A DNA stretch of 64,000 nt, from the NCBI GenBank assembly GCA_937905985.1, contig CALCWC010000044.1:18888-82887 (forward strand), read 5' to 3'. Origin of the DNA: an uncultured Verrucomicrobiales bacterium (lineage in GTDB: Bacteria > Verrucomicrobiota > Verrucomicrobiia > Verrucomicrobiales > Akkermansiaceae). The first letter of the stretch is position 1. Every line of letters begins with the position of its first letter. The position numbers and the translations under genes are program-made. This document shows, piece by piece, positions 17,495-27,133 of this stretch. The notes below the pieces were generated by a model. That model had not been told where the DNA came from, did not search any database, and saw only the letters and a program-made list of their open reading frames with translations.

Positions 17495-17530
17495 AAAAAA
17501 AGCGGCTGCACGAGTAGCAGTCGTGCAGCC
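17495..17530 (-). terminator. Hairpin with T-run on minus strand
   Basis: A perfect 10-bp stem GGCTGCACGA/TCGTGCAGCC (17504-17513 and 17521-17530) with a 7-nt loop. On the minus strand the stem is followed by seven T, the shape of an intrinsic terminator. No minus-strand gene is seen directly upstream of it, so it may instead block antisense entry into hrpB. Confidence 0.5.
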
Positions 17531-17653
17531 TAGGAGATCAGGACATGAATTATTGCTAGTACTTTCGTCCGGATCAGGTGAAGATACACAAAAGCCGACA
17601 TGGAGTCAAGCTTTTCCAGTAGCCCCGCTTTATCCCTCTTCCCCTCCAAAAAT

Positions 17654-17717
17654 GTGCAGTTTTGGCAATTTTTCGCAGGGAAAAGTGTGCAAAATTGGCA
17701 ATTATTCGAGGGAAAGT
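17654..17717 (+). promoter_or_regulatory. Two ~31-bp operator-like direct repeats
   Basis: Two imperfect copies, 17654-17685 and 17687-17717, each GTGCA..TTGGCAATT..TTCG then AGGGAAA or GAGGGAAA. They end just upstream of the -35 of the ATPase gene, the usual place for an activator or repressor. Confidence 0.45.
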
Positions 17718-17719
17718 TC

Positions 17720-17748
17720 TTGACAAGACCCGCACGGCAAAGCATACT
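17720..17748 (+). promoter_or_regulatory. Predicted promoter of ATPase gene
   Basis: TTGACA (17720-17725), 17-bp spacer, CATACT (17743-17748). Transcription would start near 17755, about 11 nt before the ATG at 17766. Confidence 0.6.
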
Positions 17749-17765
17749 GGCATGCGGGAAACGCC

Positions 17766-19082
17766 ATGAAACGCTACGCATTGGAAGACCTTGCAGCTTG
17801 GGCCCGGAAAAAAGACCGGGTCCGCAAGCCCCTTGTTCTCTGCGGTGCCAGACAGGTGGGCAAGACCTGGCTGATGCGCGAGCTGGCACGCACCGAGTTC
17901 AAGAAGGAGGCGTACGTGAACTTTGTGGACACTCCGAGCGCCGCCAGGGTGTTTGAAGGAGAGTACCGGGCGAAGGATATCATTGACAACCTCTCCGCCA
18001 AAAGCGGAACAGATATCACGCCGGGCGACACGCTGATTATCCTGGATGAAATCCAGGAGAGTGAGCGGGCGTTGAATTCCCTGAAATACCTCCGCGAACA
18101 CGCCCCTCAATACCACATCGTTGCCGCGGGTAGCCTGCTGGGCGTGGCTTTGCGCAAGCGGCGGATGTCGTTCCCGGTGGGTCAGGTGGAGTTCTACCAC
18201 CTGCATCCGCTGGGATTTTGCGAGTTTCTTGAAGCCATCGGCCAGCCAAGGCTTGCAGCCCATCTGCTGGATTTACGGGCCTCGCTCATCGATTCCCTCT
18301 CCGAGACCTACGAGCGCCACCTCAAGCAGTACCTCTGCGTGGGCGGCATGCCGGGTGCCGTGGCAGTCTACGTAGATTCCGGCGATATGGCTGCCGTTCA
18401 AGCGGCTCACCGCGATATCCTCTCCAGCTACGAGGCCGATTTCTTCAAGTACACCGAACCCGCCAACATCATGCGCATCCGCGCCGTCTGGGCATCACTT
18501 CCCCGCCAGCTCGCCTCTGAAAACCGCAAGTTCACCTACAGGGGCATTGTGGAAGGCGCGCGCGGGCGCGACTACGACGGTGCAATCGAGTGGCTGGAGA
18601 CGTGCGGGCTTGTCCACAGGGTCAACCGCATCACCAAGCCCTCGCTGCCGCTCAAGGCCTATCTGGACCCAACCGCGTTCAAGCTCTACATGCTGGACTG
18701 CGGGCTCATGGGTACCATGGCTGAGCTGGACACCTCCACCATACTGGAGGGGAACGAGCTGTTCAGCGAATTCAAGGGAGCGCTCGCGGAGCAGTACGTG
18801 CTGCAAACGCTCATGCTCAGCCCCGCCACCTCCCTGGGATACTGGAGCAACCCCGGCGGTGCGGCGGAGGTCGATTTCGTCATCCAGCACAAGAGCCAAA
18901 TCGTTCCGGTGGAGGTCAAGGCCGGAATCAACCTGAAATCCAAGAGCCTGAACACCTACCGCACCAAATTCTCCCAGAAGCTCGCCGTTCGCGCCTCACT
19001 GGCCCATTTCGGAAACGTGGACGGCCTGCTGAGCATTCCCCTGTACGCCGTGGAGCAGCTCAAGCTCTACCTGCCGCAATAA
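17766..19082 (+). CDS. AAA_14/DUF4143 family ATPase
   Basis: 438 residues. N-terminal P-loop CGARQVGKTWL, Walker B TLIILDEIQES, then a sensor-like HIVAAGSLLGVAL, the standard AAA_14 layout. The C-terminal ~180 residues are DUF4143: residues around FKGALAEQYVLQTL, YWSNPGGAAEVDFVI and VPVEVKAG form a restriction-endonuclease-like ExK pattern. These proteins are widespread, often mobile, and of unclear role (defence or transport regulation has been suggested). Bracketed by GCGAAGACGGG-type repeats. Confidence 0.85.
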   Translation: MKRYALEDLAAWARKKDRVRKPLVLCGARQVGKTWLMRELARTEFKKEAYVNFVDTPSAARVFEGEYRAKDIIDNLSAKSGTDITPGDTLIILDEIQESERALNSLKYLREHAPQYHIVAAGSLLGVALRKRRMSFPVGQVEFYHLHPLGFCEFLEAIGQPRLAAHLLDLRASLIDSLSETYERHLKQYLCVGGMPGAVAVYVDSGDMAAVQAAHRDILSSYEADFFKYTEPANIMRIRAVWASLPRQLASENRKFTYRGIVEGARGRDYDGAIEWLETCGLVHRVNRITKPSLPLKAYLDPTAFKLYMLDCGLMGTMAELDTSTILEGNELFSEFKGALAEQYVLQTLMLSPATSLGYWSNPGGAAEVDFVIQHKSQIVPVEVKAGINLKSKSLNTYRTKFSQKLAVRASLAHFGNVDGLLSIPLYAVEQLKLYLPQ

Positions 19083-19127
19083 CGGCGCGAGCAACAGTGG
19101 ATGACAGGCGGAAAGCATAGAACCTAG

Positions 19128-19160
19128 CCGCCCCGTCAGGCGCATGGCCTGGCGGGGCGG
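19128..19160. terminator. Bidirectional hairpin between convergent genes
   Basis: A 13-bp stem (19128-19140 with 19148-19160, one G-T pair), CCGCCCCG outer part, 7-nt loop. It separates the convergent ATPase and ddh genes. No clear T-run on either side, so it may be a weak or Rho-assisted terminator. Confidence 0.5.
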
Positions 19161-19236
19161 TTCATTCACGCGCGCCTTGTCACGCCAAAGCGCCACAGGC
19201 GCGGCGGCGGAGCCGAATTTTCAAATAGTAAATTCC

Positions 19237-20136
19237 TTAGACAAGGTGCTTGATAATATCCTCGCGTTTCCCGGGGAGCAGGTCGATGACCGGAACCTCA
19301 ATCATGGTGTAGCAACCGGGTTGCTGCTTGAGGGAGGCGCGGGCCACATTCACCAGCACCTGCGCCGTGAGGGCGGGGTTGTTGATCTTCATGTTGAACT
19401 CGAAAAGCTGGTTGTGCGTCATGCCGCTCACGCCCTTGCGGGTCAGGTTCACGCCGTGGCCCACATCGTTCAGGGCATCCACGCTGTCCACCGCAAACAC
19501 GTGCGTCTCATCGGAAGCAAAGTAGGGATCCGCCTTAATGGCTGCCGTCACCTCGGCAAGATCCGCGCCCTCCTCCAGCTCCACATACACCATGCGGCGG
19601 TGAATACCTTCACCCACCGGAATCGTCATGGAAAGGGCATCCTTCACCCCCGCCTTGGAGCGCACGCACACGCTGTGCCCCATGGATCGGCCGGGCCCGA
19701 AATTCGTGTAGGAAAGGCCCTTGGGCGCAAGGCTCTCCATCAGGGTACGCACCACCGAATCCGAACCCGGATCCCAACCGGCGGAAATGATGGCAACCGT
19801 GCCGTGCTCCTTCGCCACCGGCATGAGCGCCGCGCGGTATTCCAAGATGGAGGTGTGGATATCGAAGGAATCCACCGTGTTGATGCCCATGGAAAGGCAT
19901 TTCACCGCGTGTTCCTCGCAAGAGCGAGTGGGCGTGGCAAGTATCGCCACATCCACCTTGCCAAGCTCCGCTATATCCGTCACCACCGGGTACGCCGCCA
20001 GCTCAGGGTATCCCTCCTTGGATGCCGTACGCCGAACCACGCCCACGCATTCCATGTCGGGCGACGCCTCAATGGCCTCCAGTGTGTACTTGCCGATATT
20101 GCCGTAACCAACGATTGCTGCTTTAATCTTGTTCAT
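19237..20136 (-). CDS. ddh: meso-diaminopimelate D-dehydrogenase
   Basis: 299 residues from ATG 20136. Catalyses the NADPH-dependent conversion of tetrahydrodipicolinate to meso-DAP in a single step, feeding lysine and peptidoglycan synthesis. N-terminal Rossmann motif AAIVGYGNIGKYTLEA, then VGVVRR, ILATPTRS, SAGWDPGSDS and GPGRSMGHSV, all typical of Ddh. Length fits (family ~300-326). Standalone gene; the leader upstream is AT-rich. Its presence argues that lysine can be made without the succinylase or LL-DAP aminotransferase steps, though those genes could exist elsewhere. Confidence 0.92.
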   Translation of the reverse strand: MNKIKAAIVGYGNIGKYTLEAIEASPDMECVGVVRRTASKEGYPELAAYPVVTDIAELGKVDVAILATPTRSCEEHAVKCLSMGINTVDSFDIHTSILEYRAALMPVAKEHGTVAIISAGWDPGSDSVVRTLMESLAPKGLSYTNFGPGRSMGHSVCVRSKAGVKDALSMTIPVGEGIHRRMVYVELEEGADLAEVTAAIKADPYFASDETHVFAVDSVDALNDVGHGVNLTRKGVSGMTHNQLFEFNMKINNPALTAQVLVNVARASLKQQPGCYTMIEVPVIDLLPGKREDIIKHLV

Positions 20137-20246
20137 CTTCTTGTATGTATGTGGGGGTATAACGCTGCGCGCCAATATACCACTCCCCGCCCCCCTTGAC
20201 AAGCCAAACATCTGCCAGCTTTATGCCTGCAATTTCAAACTAGTAA

Positions 20247-20285
20247 TTTCTGCAAATTCAAAATGCCATTTTAAAATTGCAGAAA
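20247..20285. repeat. AT-rich inverted repeat (TTTCTGCAA arms)
   Basis: Arms 20247-20264 and 20268-20285 pair nearly perfectly around GCC. The type resembles the twin hairpins at 34192-34258. It lies in the ddh-cas3 gap (20137-20831), which has no convincing gene and also holds a run of nine G (20305-20313). Confidence 0.5.
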
Positions 20286-20499
20286 ATCTGCTTGATGCAG
20301 GGCAGGGGGGGGGCGGCGTATGAGTCCGGCATGAAAAAGGGTGAATTGCTGGAGCGCAACATGCTGCCGCTGTCAAATCCATGCACAAAATCCCCCTCGG
20401 CAGCAAATCCCTCGCCCCCGGCGTCATCTTCTGCCCCATCCAATCCCCACTCCCCCTCGGCAACAATTCCCTCGCCCTCCCCATCTCCGCCATCTAAAC

Positions 20500-20600
20500 C
20501 GAAGCGCCGAAGTTTCGAAGGCTCGGAGCCTCGCCGTAGCCCCGCAGGGGCGGAGACGGGCTGGGCCCAGCGAAGACGGGCAAATCCTCAATCACCGCGC
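20500..20600 (+). repeat. Interspersed hairpin repeat, copy 2
   Basis: GCGCCGAAGTTTCGAAG, CCTCGCCGTAGCCCC, then GCGAAGACGGG (20570-20580) followed by CAAATCCTCAATC. Same order of blocks as 17359-17450. Confidence 0.6.
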
Positions 20601-20805
20601 TTATTGCTCCGTTTCCGCCATCTCAGCATCGACACAATTGGCATGTAGGAACTCCAGAACAAGGGAAAATCGCAATAGACACAAGGTTGCTGCAGGGATT
20701 GTACTGTATTACGTAACATTTATCGTTTGTTTTGCTGTAGTATGCGTAAAATTAATGTGTAAAAAGTTTTGTAATGGGGTGATTGCAATTGTTAGACTTT
20801 TTTCT

Positions 20806-20833
20806 TTGACAAACTTTTCCCCCGTGGTAGTAT
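20806..20833 (+). promoter_or_regulatory. Predicted cas operon promoter
   Basis: TTGACA (20806-20811), 16-bp spacer, TAGTAT (20828-20833), in an AT-rich stretch from 20640. The -10 overlaps the ATG at 20832, so if this promoter is used the cas3 start must be downstream (ATG 20859). Confidence 0.55.
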
Positions 20834-23120
20834 GGTAGTAACAACACCCTATGAACGCATGCTTGTATACGCCCATACCCTGAAAGATCGTCCCGCTGAA
20901 GATTGGGAACCTTTGTACGGCCCCGATGGCCATGCAGAGAAGACCGCTCGCATCATGGAAAGCTTTCCGCCGCTCTTTGCCGATGGCATTTTCCCGGAGG
21001 AGAAGCGCCTTCTCCGTTTCATCGGCATGACGCACGACATGGGAAAGGCCTCGAATGCCTTTCAGCGGTACCTTCACGGAGGGGACAGGGCCGACCACAA
21101 GACCGCAGCCGCAGCGTACGCAGCCACACATCCGAAGCTCTTGGGCAAGCTTCTGCCCTATGTGTTTTTCGGGCACCACGGCGGATTGCCGTATGGAGTC
21201 CACATGTTCGACAAGAAATTGAGGGGCTATTCCATGCCGGACGAGGTAGCCTCCAGTATGCCTGCCGATGTGGATGACCCCGCCGGTTTGCCCCTCCCCA
21301 ACCTAACAGCCGGAGCAACTGCCACGCCGGAGGCCGTGTTCTCTGCCATGATGGCTGTGCGCATGCTGCATTCCTCCCTGGTGGATGCCGATTGGTTGGC
21401 AACGGAATCGTTCACCGAGCCTGCGGCTGCGAAGGCACGGCAGTCTATCGCGTACGATTCCATAGAAGAGTTGTCGCGCAAGGTGGAGACGTTCATCGGC
21501 GAGAGGGAACGGAACGCCGCCGGTTCCATCAACGAGCTTCGAAAGCGGATTCATCACTCCTGCTACGCCGCAGGGGAAAAAGAGCGCGGCGTGTATCGCC
21601 TGAACGTTCCCACGGGCGGCGGCAAGACCCTTTCCTCCCTCAGTTTCGCCTTGCACCATGCCGAAAGGCACGGCATGACCCGCGTCATTTACGTGATTCC
21701 CTTCACCAGTATCATTGAACAGACCGCCCATGAATTCCGCGGCGTGGTGGGGGATGCCAATGTGGTGGAACACCAGAGCAACATCCAGCCAGACAAGGAC
21801 ACCCCGCGCAACCGCGCGGCGGCAGAGAATTGGGACGCGCCGCTGGTGGTGACCACCAGCGTGCAGTTCTTCGAGTCGCTTTTCTCTGCCCGGAACGGGA
21901 GGTGCCGCAAGTTGCACAACATCGCCAATTCCGTGATTGTCTTCGATGAGGCGCAGAATCTGCCCACGGAGTACTTGGCTCCCATCCTTCAGGTGATGAA
22001 AGTGCTGCGCCGGCAGTACGGCTGCACGCTATTGCTTTGCACGGCCACGCAGCCGGCGCTTGAATACCGTGAAAAGCTGTTTGAAATCGGTTGGCCGAAA
22101 ACGGAGGTGGGCAGCCTGCTGGGTGATGATTTCGAGCGTGAGCTTGCCATCAAGATGAAGCGCGTGGAGGTGGAATTCCTTGGCGCCACGGATACCCCAA
22201 CCTTGCTGAACCATTTCAACGGCACGGGAGAGCAATCGGCTCTCTTCATCGTCAACCTCACGCGCCAGGCGCAGGATTTGTTCAATGCGCTCAAGGCTGC
22301 CGGCCACACTGGATTGTACCATCTCTCCGCGCGCATGTGCCCGGCTCATCGAACGGATGTGCTCGATGATGTCCGCAAGCGCCTGGCAGACGGCTTGCCC
22401 ACCATCCTGGTGGCCACGCGTGTGGTGGAGGCGGGGGTGGATATCTCGTTCCCCATTGTCTACCGCGACCGCTGCGGCCTGGATTCCCTGGCGCAGTCCG
22501 CCGGGCGCTGCAACCGCCATGGAGAAGCCCCTATGGGGCATGTCTACGCATACGAAGCTGCCGAAGATGAATACGCCCTCCCCGCGTCCTTTGCCGACCT
22601 GCGGGCGGGCGCGTACGCTATGCGGGACACCCTGGACGTCATGCAGCCGGCAGATGTGTTCGCCGCGGATATAGTGGAGAAGTATTTCAATCTATTTTAC
22701 AACAAGCGCCGCGAGGGCACCCTCCGGTGGGACCAGCACGGCATTGGCGAGTTGGTGGGCCAGACCGGCAGGAAGGCCGAAGTGTGGGATTTTCCCGCCA
22801 TAGAGGATGCGTTCCGCATGATTCCCGGAGGCCAGCGCACCCTGCTGGTGCCGTACGGCGATGGCGTGGAGGATATCCGCAATGAAATCCTGCGTGCGGT
22901 CGAGACAAAGGTTCCGATACCGCGCCGGTTGCGCCAGCTTATTCAGCAGCACTCCGTTGCAGTGTATGACCAGGAATGGAGCCGTCTTTACCCGGAACAC
23001 ATCGAGGTGCTGGATGAAGAGAACGGGATATGCATGCTCAACTTCAACTCCAAGGAACTCTACGACGCCGGCACCGGGCTGCTGCGCGATGCCTCGCTTA
23101 ATCTTAGTTACGTCTTATAA
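20832..23120 (+). CDS. cas3: CRISPR-associated helicase/nuclease Cas3 (type I-C)
   Basis: Up to 762 residues. Degrades target DNA after Cascade recognition. N-terminal HD nuclease: FIGMTHDMGKASNAFQRYL and FFGHHGGLPYG carry the metal-binding His/Asp residues. The SF2 helicase has Walker A VPTGGGKTLSS, Walker B FDEAQNLP, CTATQPAL and a QSAGRCNRHG motif VI. ATG 20832 gives the longest product, but the predicted -10 covers it; ATG 20859 (MLVYAHTLKD) leaves all HD motifs intact and may be the true start. First gene of a tightly packed operon. Confidence 0.93.
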   Translation: MVVTTPYERMLVYAHTLKDRPAEDWEPLYGPDGHAEKTARIMESFPPLFADGIFPEEKRLLRFIGMTHDMGKASNAFQRYLHGGDRADHKTAAAAYAATHPKLLGKLLPYVFFGHHGGLPYGVHMFDKKLRGYSMPDEVASSMPADVDDPAGLPLPNLTAGATATPEAVFSAMMAVRMLHSSLVDADWLATESFTEPAAAKARQSIAYDSIEELSRKVETFIGERERNAAGSINELRKRIHHSCYAAGEKERGVYRLNVPTGGGKTLSSLSFALHHAERHGMTRVIYVIPFTSIIEQTAHEFRGVVGDANVVEHQSNIQPDKDTPRNRAAAENWDAPLVVTTSVQFFESLFSARNGRCRKLHNIANSVIVFDEAQNLPTEYLAPILQVMKVLRRQYGCTLLLCTATQPALEYREKLFEIGWPKTEVGSLLGDDFERELAIKMKRVEVEFLGATDTPTLLNHFNGTGEQSALFIVNLTRQAQDLFNALKAAGHTGLYHLSARMCPAHRTDVLDDVRKRLADGLPTILVATRVVEAGVDISFPIVYRDRCGLDSLAQSAGRCNRHGEAPMGHVYAYEAAEDEYALPASFADLRAGAYAMRDTLDVMQPADVFAADIVEKYFNLFYNKRREGTLRWDQHGIGELVGQTGRKAEVWDFPAIEDAFRMIPGGQRTLLVPYGDGVEDIRNEILRAVETKVPIPRRLRQLIQQHSVAVYDQEWSRLYPEHIEVLDEENGICMLNFNSKELYDAGTGLLRDASLNLSYVL

Positions 23121-23136
23121 CAACATTCGAATACCT

Positions 23137-23844
23137 ATGACTGTTTCACTGCACGTTTGGGGCGACTACGCCTGTTTCACCAGACCCGAGCTCAAGGCGG
23201 AGCGCGTGAGCTACGAGGTGATGACTCCCTCTGCCGCGCGGGGCATCCTGACCGCCATTTACTGGAAACCGGAATTCCGTTGGGTGGTGGAGCGCATCCA
23301 CGTCCTCAACCCTATCCGCTTCACGCAAATCCGCCGCAACGAGCTTGGTTGCCGTATGGTGACTCCCGGCACGGATGTGATGAAGGGCGAGAAGGCGGCG
23401 AACCTGGGCGTTTACATTGAGGACAACCGCCAGCAGCGCGCCGCCACCATTTTGCGGGATGTTTCCTACATCATTGATGCCCATGTGGACGTGCTGCACC
23501 CGGAACCCGGCGTGGATTCCCTGAAAAAGCACATCGAGATGTTCAAGAGGCGCGCCTCAAAGGGGCAGTGCTTCCACCAACCCTGCATGGGTGTGCGGGA
23601 ATTCCCCGCCATGTTCGCCCTGGTTTCCGATGAGCATCCCGCCCCGCCGTGCGAGCTGCCTGAAAACCAGCTGAACCGCCACCTGGGGCTCATGCTCCAT
23701 GACCTGGTCTACAAGGATGACCCCAAGGGCGAGGTTATCTGCGCCCATACCAAGAAGCACCAGACCGCCACGCCGCATTTCTTCATGGCAGAGCTGGCAA
23801 ACGGTGTCGTCCATGTTCCCTCACTTTCCCAAACCCTTTCCTGA
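23137..23844 (+). CDS. cas5c: Cas5c, crRNA-processing Cascade subunit
   Basis: 235 residues from ATG 23137, 16 bp after cas3. In type I-C systems Cas5c (Cas5d) replaces Cas6: it cuts the repeat and caps the crRNA 5' handle. The N-terminus (VSLHVWGDYACFTRPELKAE) is the Cas5 RAMP strand, followed by SYEVMTPSAARGILTAIYW, the conserved family signature. The frame from 22861 is just read-through inside cas3. Confidence 0.93.
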   Translation: MTVSLHVWGDYACFTRPELKAERVSYEVMTPSAARGILTAIYWKPEFRWVVERIHVLNPIRFTQIRRNELGCRMVTPGTDVMKGEKAANLGVYIEDNRQQRAATILRDVSYIIDAHVDVLHPEPGVDSLKKHIEMFKRRASKGQCFHQPCMGVREFPAMFALVSDEHPAPPCELPENQLNRHLGLMLHDLVYKDDPKGEVICAHTKKHQTATPHFFMAELANGVVHVPSLSQTLS

Positions 23845-23846
23845 CC

Positions 23847-25616
23847 ATGATTCTGAACGCATTGTACGAGCTGTACGGACGCCTCGCAGAGCAGGGCGTG
23901 GAACTCCCCCGCATGGGCATGAGCTCCCAAAAAATCGGCTTCCGCATCATCATCACGCGCCAAGGTGATTTCGTGCGTATCGAGGACGCGCGTGCCGTGG
24001 AGGTGGTGGTTAAAAAGGGCAAGAAAGGCAGTACGGAAAAGAGCAGGCCGGTTGTGCGGGAACAAATGGTTCCGGGAGAGGGCAAGCCTTCGGGATCCGG
24101 TGTGAATCCATGCTTCCTCTGGGATAATGCCGCCTATTTGCTGGGGTGCGTGGCGGTCAAGCCCCGCGCCTTGGAGTATTTTGCCGAGACGCGCCGCAAG
24201 CATCTGGAGGTGGAGCCCTTGGTGAATTCACCCAAGTTTGCCGCCGTATGCCGCTTCTTGGAGCAGTGGAAGCCTGAGAGATGTGAAACCGAATTTGCCG
24301 ACAAAGACCTTTTCACCACCAACGGCGTGTTCCGTATTCAGGGAGACGAGGTTGACGTGCATGAAGATGCAGCCATTGCCAAATGGTGGGCGGAGTACGG
24401 GAACACCCACTGGCGAAATGACAAGGGCGGCGGTACACATACGGGGTTTTGCCTGGTCACCGGCAGGGAGACGCCTATCGCGGTTTTGCACAATCCGGCC
24501 ATCAAAGGGGTGCGCGACGCGCAAAGCTCCGGCGCCAAGCTCGTTTCCTTCAACCAGGCGTCATTCAACTCGTACGGAAAGGAACAGAGCTACAATTCCC
24601 CAGTCTCGGAGGAGGCTGCCTTCGCTTATTGCAACGCCCTGAACTACCTCTTGGGGCGGCGGGAATGCCGCTTGCAGGTGGGTGATGCCACCACCGTCTT
24701 CTGGACAGACTCCCCGCCGGAAACCAGGGAAGAGGATGAATTGCTTGTGGCAAGCTCGTTGGATGCAGGCGGTTTGCCCGCCATGGATGAAGCCCTGGTG
24801 GAGCGGGTGCGCAGCCGGGTGGAGGCCATAGCCGCGGGGCACCCGGTGGAGGATGTCTTGCAGCAGGCGAGCCGGGTGCGCTTCTACATCTTGGGCTTGT
24901 CTCCCAACGCCGCCCGCCTGTCCGTGCGCTTTTTCCACGAATCGACGCTCGGCGACTTCGCCCGGAATCTCCAAGCCCATTTTGCCGCCATGGCGGTTCA
25001 ACGGCGCGGCGAAAAGTTCAACGATCCTCCCATCATCACACCATACCTGATCTTGCGGGAGACCGTGCGCGAGCTGAAAGATTTGCCGCCGTTGTACGGC
25101 GGCGCCCTGATGCGGTCCATATTGGCCGGCCTGCCGTACCCGGATGCAATTGCCCTTGCCATCCTGCGCCGCATACGCGTGGACGGCAATGTGAACTATG
25201 TGCGCTGCGCCTACCTGAAGGCTTGGCTCACGCGGAAATCTTCATTATACCAAACAACCCCCATGCTAGATACAAACAATACCCAACCAGGATATGTACT
25301 GGGGCGTCTCTTTGCCGCCCTGGTGAAAACACAGGAGGATGCGCTGCCCAACCTGAACCGCACCATCAAGGATGCCTTCTATGCCAGTGCCTCCTCCACT
25401 CCGCAATACGTGTTTCCGCGTATTCTCAAACTGCACCTCCACCACTTGGCCAAGCTGGAGGGCGGTCGCCGCGTGAACCGTGAAAGGCAGGTGCAGGAGA
25501 TAATGGCCTCCCTCTCGGGATTCCCCGCCCGCCTCAACATGGAGCAACAGGCTCTCTTCGCCCTCGGATTCTACCACCAAACCCAAGACTTCTATAAGCC
25601 CAAGACAAACGAATAA
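23847..25616 (+). CDS. cas8c: Cas8c (Csd1), Cascade large subunit
   Basis: 589 residues, starting 2 bp after cas5c. Recognises the PAM and anchors Cascade. Csd1 family features: an N-terminal domain with ISxR-like DFVRIEDAR, DNAAYLLG, the conserved TGFCLVTGRETPIA, LVSFNQASFNSYGKEQSYNS and the helical C-terminal half (FYILGLSPNAARLSVRFFHE). Length matches the family. An internal small subunit (Cas11c) is often translated from within cas8c in I-C systems; a candidate internal start could not be confirmed. Confidence 0.93.
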   Translation: MILNALYELYGRLAEQGVELPRMGMSSQKIGFRIIITRQGDFVRIEDARAVEVVVKKGKKGSTEKSRPVVREQMVPGEGKPSGSGVNPCFLWDNAAYLLGCVAVKPRALEYFAETRRKHLEVEPLVNSPKFAAVCRFLEQWKPERCETEFADKDLFTTNGVFRIQGDEVDVHEDAAIAKWWAEYGNTHWRNDKGGGTHTGFCLVTGRETPIAVLHNPAIKGVRDAQSSGAKLVSFNQASFNSYGKEQSYNSPVSEEAAFAYCNALNYLLGRRECRLQVGDATTVFWTDSPPETREEDELLVASSLDAGGLPAMDEALVERVRSRVEAIAAGHPVEDVLQQASRVRFYILGLSPNAARLSVRFFHESTLGDFARNLQAHFAAMAVQRRGEKFNDPPIITPYLILRETVRELKDLPPLYGGALMRSILAGLPYPDAIALAILRRIRVDGNVNYVRCAYLKAWLTRKSSLYQTTPMLDTNNTQPGYVLGRLFAALVKTQEDALPNLNRTIKDAFYASASSTPQYVFPRILKLHLHHLAKLEGGRRVNRERQVQEIMASLSGFPARLNMEQQALFALGFYHQTQDFYKPKTNE

Positions 25617-25640
25617 CAACATTAACCCAATAATACGACC

Positions 25641-26480
25641 ATGAATAAAATTGACTTTATTCTCCTGTTCGATGCAACAGATGCAAACCCCAACGGCGAT
25701 CCCGACGGCGGCAACATGCCGCGTATCGATGCCGAAACTGGGCACGGAATTGTCACGGATGTGTGCATAAAGCGCAAGATCCGCAATTATGTGCAGCTCA
25801 CGCGCAAAAACACGCCGCCCTACGAAATCTACGTCAAGGAGAAAGCTGTCCTCACCGAGCAGCAGGCCAAGGCATACGCCGCCGTGGGCAAGGAGAAGGG
25901 GATTCCCGCAGCCAGGGACTGGATGTGCAAGAACTTTTACGACATCCGCACCTTCGGCGCAGTGATGGGACTCAAGGAAAACAACTGTGGGCAGGTCCGC
26001 GGGCCGGTTCAGATTTCCTTCGCCCGTTCCGTCACCCCCGTTGCCCAGCTGGAATACGCTATCACCCGCTGCGCCGTCGCCACGGCCAAGGAGGCGGAGG
26101 CCCAGGGCGGCGACAACCGCACCATGGGCAGGAAGTTTACGGTTCCCTACGGCCTGTACGTGGCCAAAGGTACGGTCAACCCGTTCCTGGCGGAGCAGAC
26201 AGGTTTCGGGGAGGAAGACCTCAATCTGCTTATAGAGTCGTTGACTCACATGTTCGACTTTGATGCCTCTGCTGCCCGCCCTGCCGGTTCCATGGCGGTG
26301 CGCAAGCTCATCCTGTTCCGTCATGAGAGCAAGCTGGGCAATGCACCCGCCCACAAGCTCTACGAGTGCCTGGACATCAAGCTGAAGGAGGGTGTGGAAA
26401 TTCCCCGCGGCATTGCCGATTACGACATCTCGCTTTCTGCGGCACCGAAGGGGGTCACCATAGAGGAAGTGGATTGCTGA
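25641..26480 (+). CDS. cas7c: Cas7c (Csd2), Cascade backbone
   Basis: 279 residues. Polymerises along the crRNA. It starts [20 protein letters not shown], the typical Csd2 beginning, with [12 protein letters not shown], the conserved FGAVMG segment ([11 protein letters not shown]), and [14 protein letters not shown]. Leader of 24 bp after cas8c with an AT-rich start context. Confidence 0.95.
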   Translation: MNKIDFILLFDATDANPNGDPDGGNMPRIDAETGHGIVTDVCIKRKIRNYVQLTRKNTPPYEIYVKEKAVLTEQQAKAYAAVGKEKGIPAARDWMCKNFYDIRTFGAVMGLKENNCGQVRGPVQISFARSVTPVAQLEYAITRCAVATAKEAEAQGGDNRTMGRKFTVPYGLYVAKGTVNPFLAEQTGFGEEDLNLLIESLTHMFDFDASAARPAGSMAVRKLILFRHESKLGNAPAHKLYECLDIKLKEGVEIPRGIADYDISLSAAPKGVTIEEVDC

Positions 26481-26485
26481 TTCCC

Positions 26486-27133
26486 ATGTTTGCCGAGGAA
26501 GAGTATGTGCAGCTTGCAGCCCTCCAGCACTTCGTGTATTGCCCGCGCCAATGCGCGCTCATACACACGGAGCGCGTGTGGGCGGAGAATGCGCTGACCA
26601 CCCTCGGCAAGATAACCCATGAGCGCGTGGACAGCGCCCCGTCGTCAACCAAGGGCGCTGTCCGCACCGCGCGCTCGGTGCGCCTGGTCAGCCACGCCCT
26701 GGGTATCAAGGGCGTGGCCGATGTGGTGGAATACGAGCAGACGGAGCAGGGAATGCTTGTCACCCCTGTGGAGTACAAGCGCGGAAGCCCCAAGCAGCAC
26801 ATGGCAGACGTGGTGCAACTCTGCGCACAGGCGCTGTGCCTGGAGGAAATGAACGGGTGCCGCATAGGGCGCGGATACCTGTTCTATCATTCCACGCAGC
26901 GTCGCTGCTTGGTGGAGCTGACAGACGAGGTGCGGCGCGAGACCATGCTCGCCATTCAGGGAGCGCGCCAACTGCTCATGAGCGGAACACTGCCTGCCGC
27001 CATCCGCCACAAGGGCTGCGATGCATGCTCCTTGTTTGAACTCTGCGTGCCGTCCTCCGGGGCGGGACCTGCCTCCGCTTTTAATGAACGCCGTTTCAAT
27101 GCCATCCTTTCCGTAGATGAAGCAGCACCTTAA
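26486..27133 (+). CDS. cas4: Cas4 exonuclease for spacer acquisition
   Basis: 215 residues from ATG 26486, 5 bp after cas7c. Cas4 selects and trims PAM-containing prespacers with Cas1-Cas2. Cys residues for the Fe-S cluster are in HFVYCPRQCALIH and CDACSLFELC; the RecB-like motif is VEYKRGSP. The longer frame from 26366 runs within cas7c and is rejected. Overlaps cas1 by 17 bp. Confidence 0.93.
   Translation: MFAEEEYVQLAALQHFVYCPRQCALIHTERVWAENALTTLGKITHERVDSAPSSTKGAVRTARSVRLVSHALGIKGVADVVEYEQTEQGMLVTPVEYKRGSPKQHMADVVQLCAQALCLEEMNGCRIGRGYLFYHSTQRRCLVELTDEVRRETMLAIQGARQLLMSGTLPAAIRHKGCDACSLFELCVPSSGAGPASAFNERRFNAILSVDEAAP

Noticed and set aside
20341..20838. Proline/serine-rich frames between ddh and cas3
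   Set aside because: Low-complexity translations of CCC/CTC-rich repeats with no ribosome-binding site or domain.
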